From Chengkuizengella axinellae (lineage in GTDB: Bacteria > Bacillota > Bacilli > Paenibacillales > KCTC-33759): DNA of 64,000 nucleotides. Positions 62,292-64,000 of this stretch are shown here, one piece after another (the stretch's first letter is position 1; each line of letters starts with the position of its first letter). The notes beneath the pieces are model-generated. The model had not been told where the DNA came from. It was given only the letters and a program-made list of their open reading frames with translations, and did no database searches. The DNA lies in assembly GCF_030730905.1 (NCBI RefSeq), contig NZ_JAVAMP010000012.1:1-64000 (forward strand). The letters are read 5' to 3'. The position numbers and the translations under genes were made by a program.

Positions 62292-62603
62292 CTTTCAAAA
62301 TGAGTAATGTATATAGTTACTTATGAAAAGTGCTATTTGTCACCATATTCCATATCTTCTCAAATTAATCATTACAGAATATGACAACAAACCATTAAAT
62401 TAAAAATTCACTTAAAACGAATTCTCGTACTTTTGCATTTTGTAACATTGTTTTAAATTGGGTCAATAACACTTCTTGTTTGCCTCTCAAACCTACCTTC
62501 ATTATAAGTGATGATGAATCTTTTTTATAATTCTAAATAGCATCATCCTTAAGATACAAAATATTTTCATCATAAAAATCCCACGAAGAATCCTAAACGC
62601 ACT

Positions 62604-62632
62604 GAAAAGCCACAGCATAAGAAGCTGTGGCG
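62604..62632 (-). terminator. intrinsic terminator of the immunity gene
   Basis: GCCACAGC (62609-62616) pairs with GCTGTGGC (62624-62631), followed by TTTT on the minus strand, right after the 62644 stop. Confidence 0.8.
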
Positions 62633-62643
62633 AATTTCTTTAT

Positions 62644-63249
62644 TTACATCTTGTCTTTTGGAACACGTTTTTCAAAATCCATAAGGCTTTTAAATTCAAC
62701 GTTGTTTATTTTTAAATCAGATTTCTCTAATGCTTCCTTTACTTTTTTAGAAATAATGATTCCATTATATCCTTCTGCAGTAAAGATATCGCTTCCGTCC
62801 CAAGAATCAGGATCAAAACAATAGCCTACATAGACAGGTCTCATTCTCCCAATGGGACTAGGTCGATTTTCAATTTTACTTAATGAAGTATCAATTTTCC
62901 CACACTGACCTGTAATAAATAACCCGTAATAGCCTTCGATTGTTTTTCCTTCTTTATCATAAGCTTCCATTGGGAAAGTATCCCAACCTATAAATTGATT
63001 TTCTTCCAACACTTTAATAAACTCATTTGATATAAGGTAGACAGATAATCCACCATTAATAATATCCTTTTTTCTGCTCCCTTTGTAATATTGGAAAATA
63101 ATTGGCTTTTCTGGTTTCTTGCCTTTTATTATATCCTCTGTAAAAATAGCTTCTTTCTTCCCGAGTTCAAATGCACCTTTTAGCATCGCATTTCTTATCA
63201 TATAAAAGTCACTATAATTAAATCCATTAGAATCTCGTCTCAAATCCAT
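62644..63249 (-). CDS. probable immunity protein for the adjacent toxin
   Basis: I start at ATG 63249 (about 201 residues); TTG 63273 is another option. The protein is soluble, with no transmembrane segment. It overlaps the end of the toxin gene by 23 bases, as immunity genes of polymorphic toxins often do. I do not recognise its family. The inference of immunity comes from context only. It ends in its own terminator. Confidence 0.5.
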   Translation of the reverse strand: MDLRRDSNGFNYSDFYMIRNAMLKGAFELGKKEAIFTEDIIKGKKPEKPIIFQYYKGSRKKDIINGGLSVYLISNEFIKVLEENQFIGWDTFPMEAYDKEGKTIEGYYGLFITGQCGKIDTSLSKIENRPSPIGRMRPVYVGYCFDPDSWDGSDIFTAEGYNGIIISKKVKEALEKSDLKINNVEFKSLMDFEKRVPKDKM

Positions 63250-64000
63250 ACTCTTCCATAATCTCCCTTCCAAACTGGATAATACTTTCTACATTCCTGT
63301 TGTGAGGATCTTCCAAAAATTCTTCCCATGCATCATTATAAGCTCCTGCAAACTTTTGATGATCCCCTACCCAGAAATCCATTAATCTAGGATCATTTAT
63401 ATTTAAACCCACATCATCAATAATTTTAAAATTCTCTGGATTTTTACTTGGATCAAATACATGCTGTGGGAAAATATGATGAGCGTTAAATTTACCTGCT
63501 GGTATTTTTCCATCTGGTTTCCAACCAAAAAGCCTTTTTAAATTCTCTCTATAGTTACCTGCTGTAAAAGTAAGGGGACTACTATTTTTCGATAAAGTAC
63601 TCTTCAATTCCTCCCCTTCTTCAATAAATTTTTGAATATTATTGACATCTAATGTCTTCACTCTTGAATTTGCTACCTTTAAGCCTTCTACAGCTTTATC
63701 ACCATATACGTAAATGAGTTCAATCGCTGATTTCCCTGATTTTGTTACCAATTCGGCTCCTTCATCACCATATCTTTGAATGGCATAAACGAGTTTATGT
63801 CCGAATTTATCATAGTATTGTACTAGATCATCACCGTATTTTTCTATTATAGGAAGTGCGATATCCCCTGTTCTCTCATATAATGCTTTAGCTTCATCTT
63901 TAAGATTCTTGACTTTTTCATAGCCATCAATGGCTTCTTTACCTTTTTTCAAATTTCTAAATTCAGCTAAAAAGATGAGACTAGCTGCCCTGTCAATTAA
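63227..64000 (-). CDS. polymorphic toxin C-terminus with AHH-type nuclease domain (partial)
   Basis: The frame stays open to the window edge, so the 5' part is missing. The visible ~257 residues contain an array of YGD/YDKFGHK-like short repeats (about 25-85), then a linker and a C-terminal HNH/EndoVII-type nuclease domain with KFNAHHIFPQHVF (the AHH motif), DVGLNINDPRLM and a final helix. Such modules are the toxic tips of secreted (LXG- or RHS-type) proteins. The overlapping downstream gene is the expected immunity partner. Confidence 0.7.
   Translation of the reverse strand, partial: LIDRAASLIFLAEFRNLKKGKEAIDGYEKVKNLKDEAKALYERTGDIALPIIEKYGDDLVQYYDKFGHKLVYAIQRYGDEGAELVTKSGKSAIELIYVYGDKAVEGLKVANSRVKTLDVNNIQKFIEEGEELKSTLSKNSSPLTFTAGNYRENLKRLFGWKPDGKIPAGKFNAHHIFPQHVFDPSKNPENFKIIDDVGLNINDPRLMDFWVGDHQKFAGAYNDAWEEFLEDPHNRNVESIIQFGREIMEEYGFETRF

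Overview
The window looks like part of a large, low-GC conjugative plasmid of a Gram-positive host (Bacillota, probably Bacillales). It is AT-rich, uses AGGAGG-type ribosome binding sites, carries SLH-domain and lipoprotein genes, and encodes replication, partition and transfer functions. I saw no rRNA, tRNA or CRISPR array.

Left part (1-14.7 kb), maintenance. A winged-helix-type protein (913-2460) and a probable replication initiator (3371-4819) flank nine 21-bp iterons (2882-3363), the likely origin. A ParA ATPase and a ribbon-helix-helix partner (9539-10694) lie among eight clusters of a GTTTACGTAAAC-type palindrome spread from 4.9 to 12.5 kb; one cluster sits upstream of the initiator gene and one inside the partner gene. 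A frameshifted IS110-family element (about 7440-8990) keeps a foldable 5' region that could be its bridge RNA. Small secreted, membrane and regulatory proteins fill the rest.

Middle (14.8-57.6 kb), one long minus-strand block. In transcription order (right to left) it holds: an Xre regulator and a second DNA-binding protein; an NGN-only NusG paralogue; a VirB/Tra-like type IV secretion module (YdjM-like protein, VirB2-, VirB3-, VirB4- and VirB6-like proteins, M23 hydrolase); a degenerate EAL-domain protein; a nearly complete Tad pilus set (three TadZ/CpaE-like ATPases, CpaB, TadB, TadC, Flp-type pilin, TadA/CpaF, TadE/TadG-like pseudopilins, A24 prepilin peptidase); large secreted proteins, including an SLH protein and a tandem glycine-rich protein; a second, actin-type (ParM/ParR-like) partition pair; a RusA-like resolvase; and a replication-relaxation family protein followed by a split VirD4-type coupling protein and an S1-domain protein. 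The Tad pilus could be the attachment organelle and the type IV machine the DNA channel.

The most unusual feature flanks the NusG paralogue. Eleven hairpins with unrelated stems share one loop (TGGGTAG or a close variant on the + strand, CUACCCA in the minus-strand RNA), all in the same orientation, interleaved with three intrinsic terminators. More terminators occur inside the operon downstream. This fits a plasmid-borne processive antitermination system controlling transfer and pilus genes.

Right part (57.6-64 kb): an Mrr-like membrane nuclease, a secreted stalk-domain protein, a wHTH regulator, a short GC-rich island in otherwise AT-rich DNA, a Tn3-type terminal repeat inside a fragment of a Tn3-type transposase gene, and the 3' end of a polymorphic toxin (AHH nuclease) with its probable immunity gene, cut off by the window edge.
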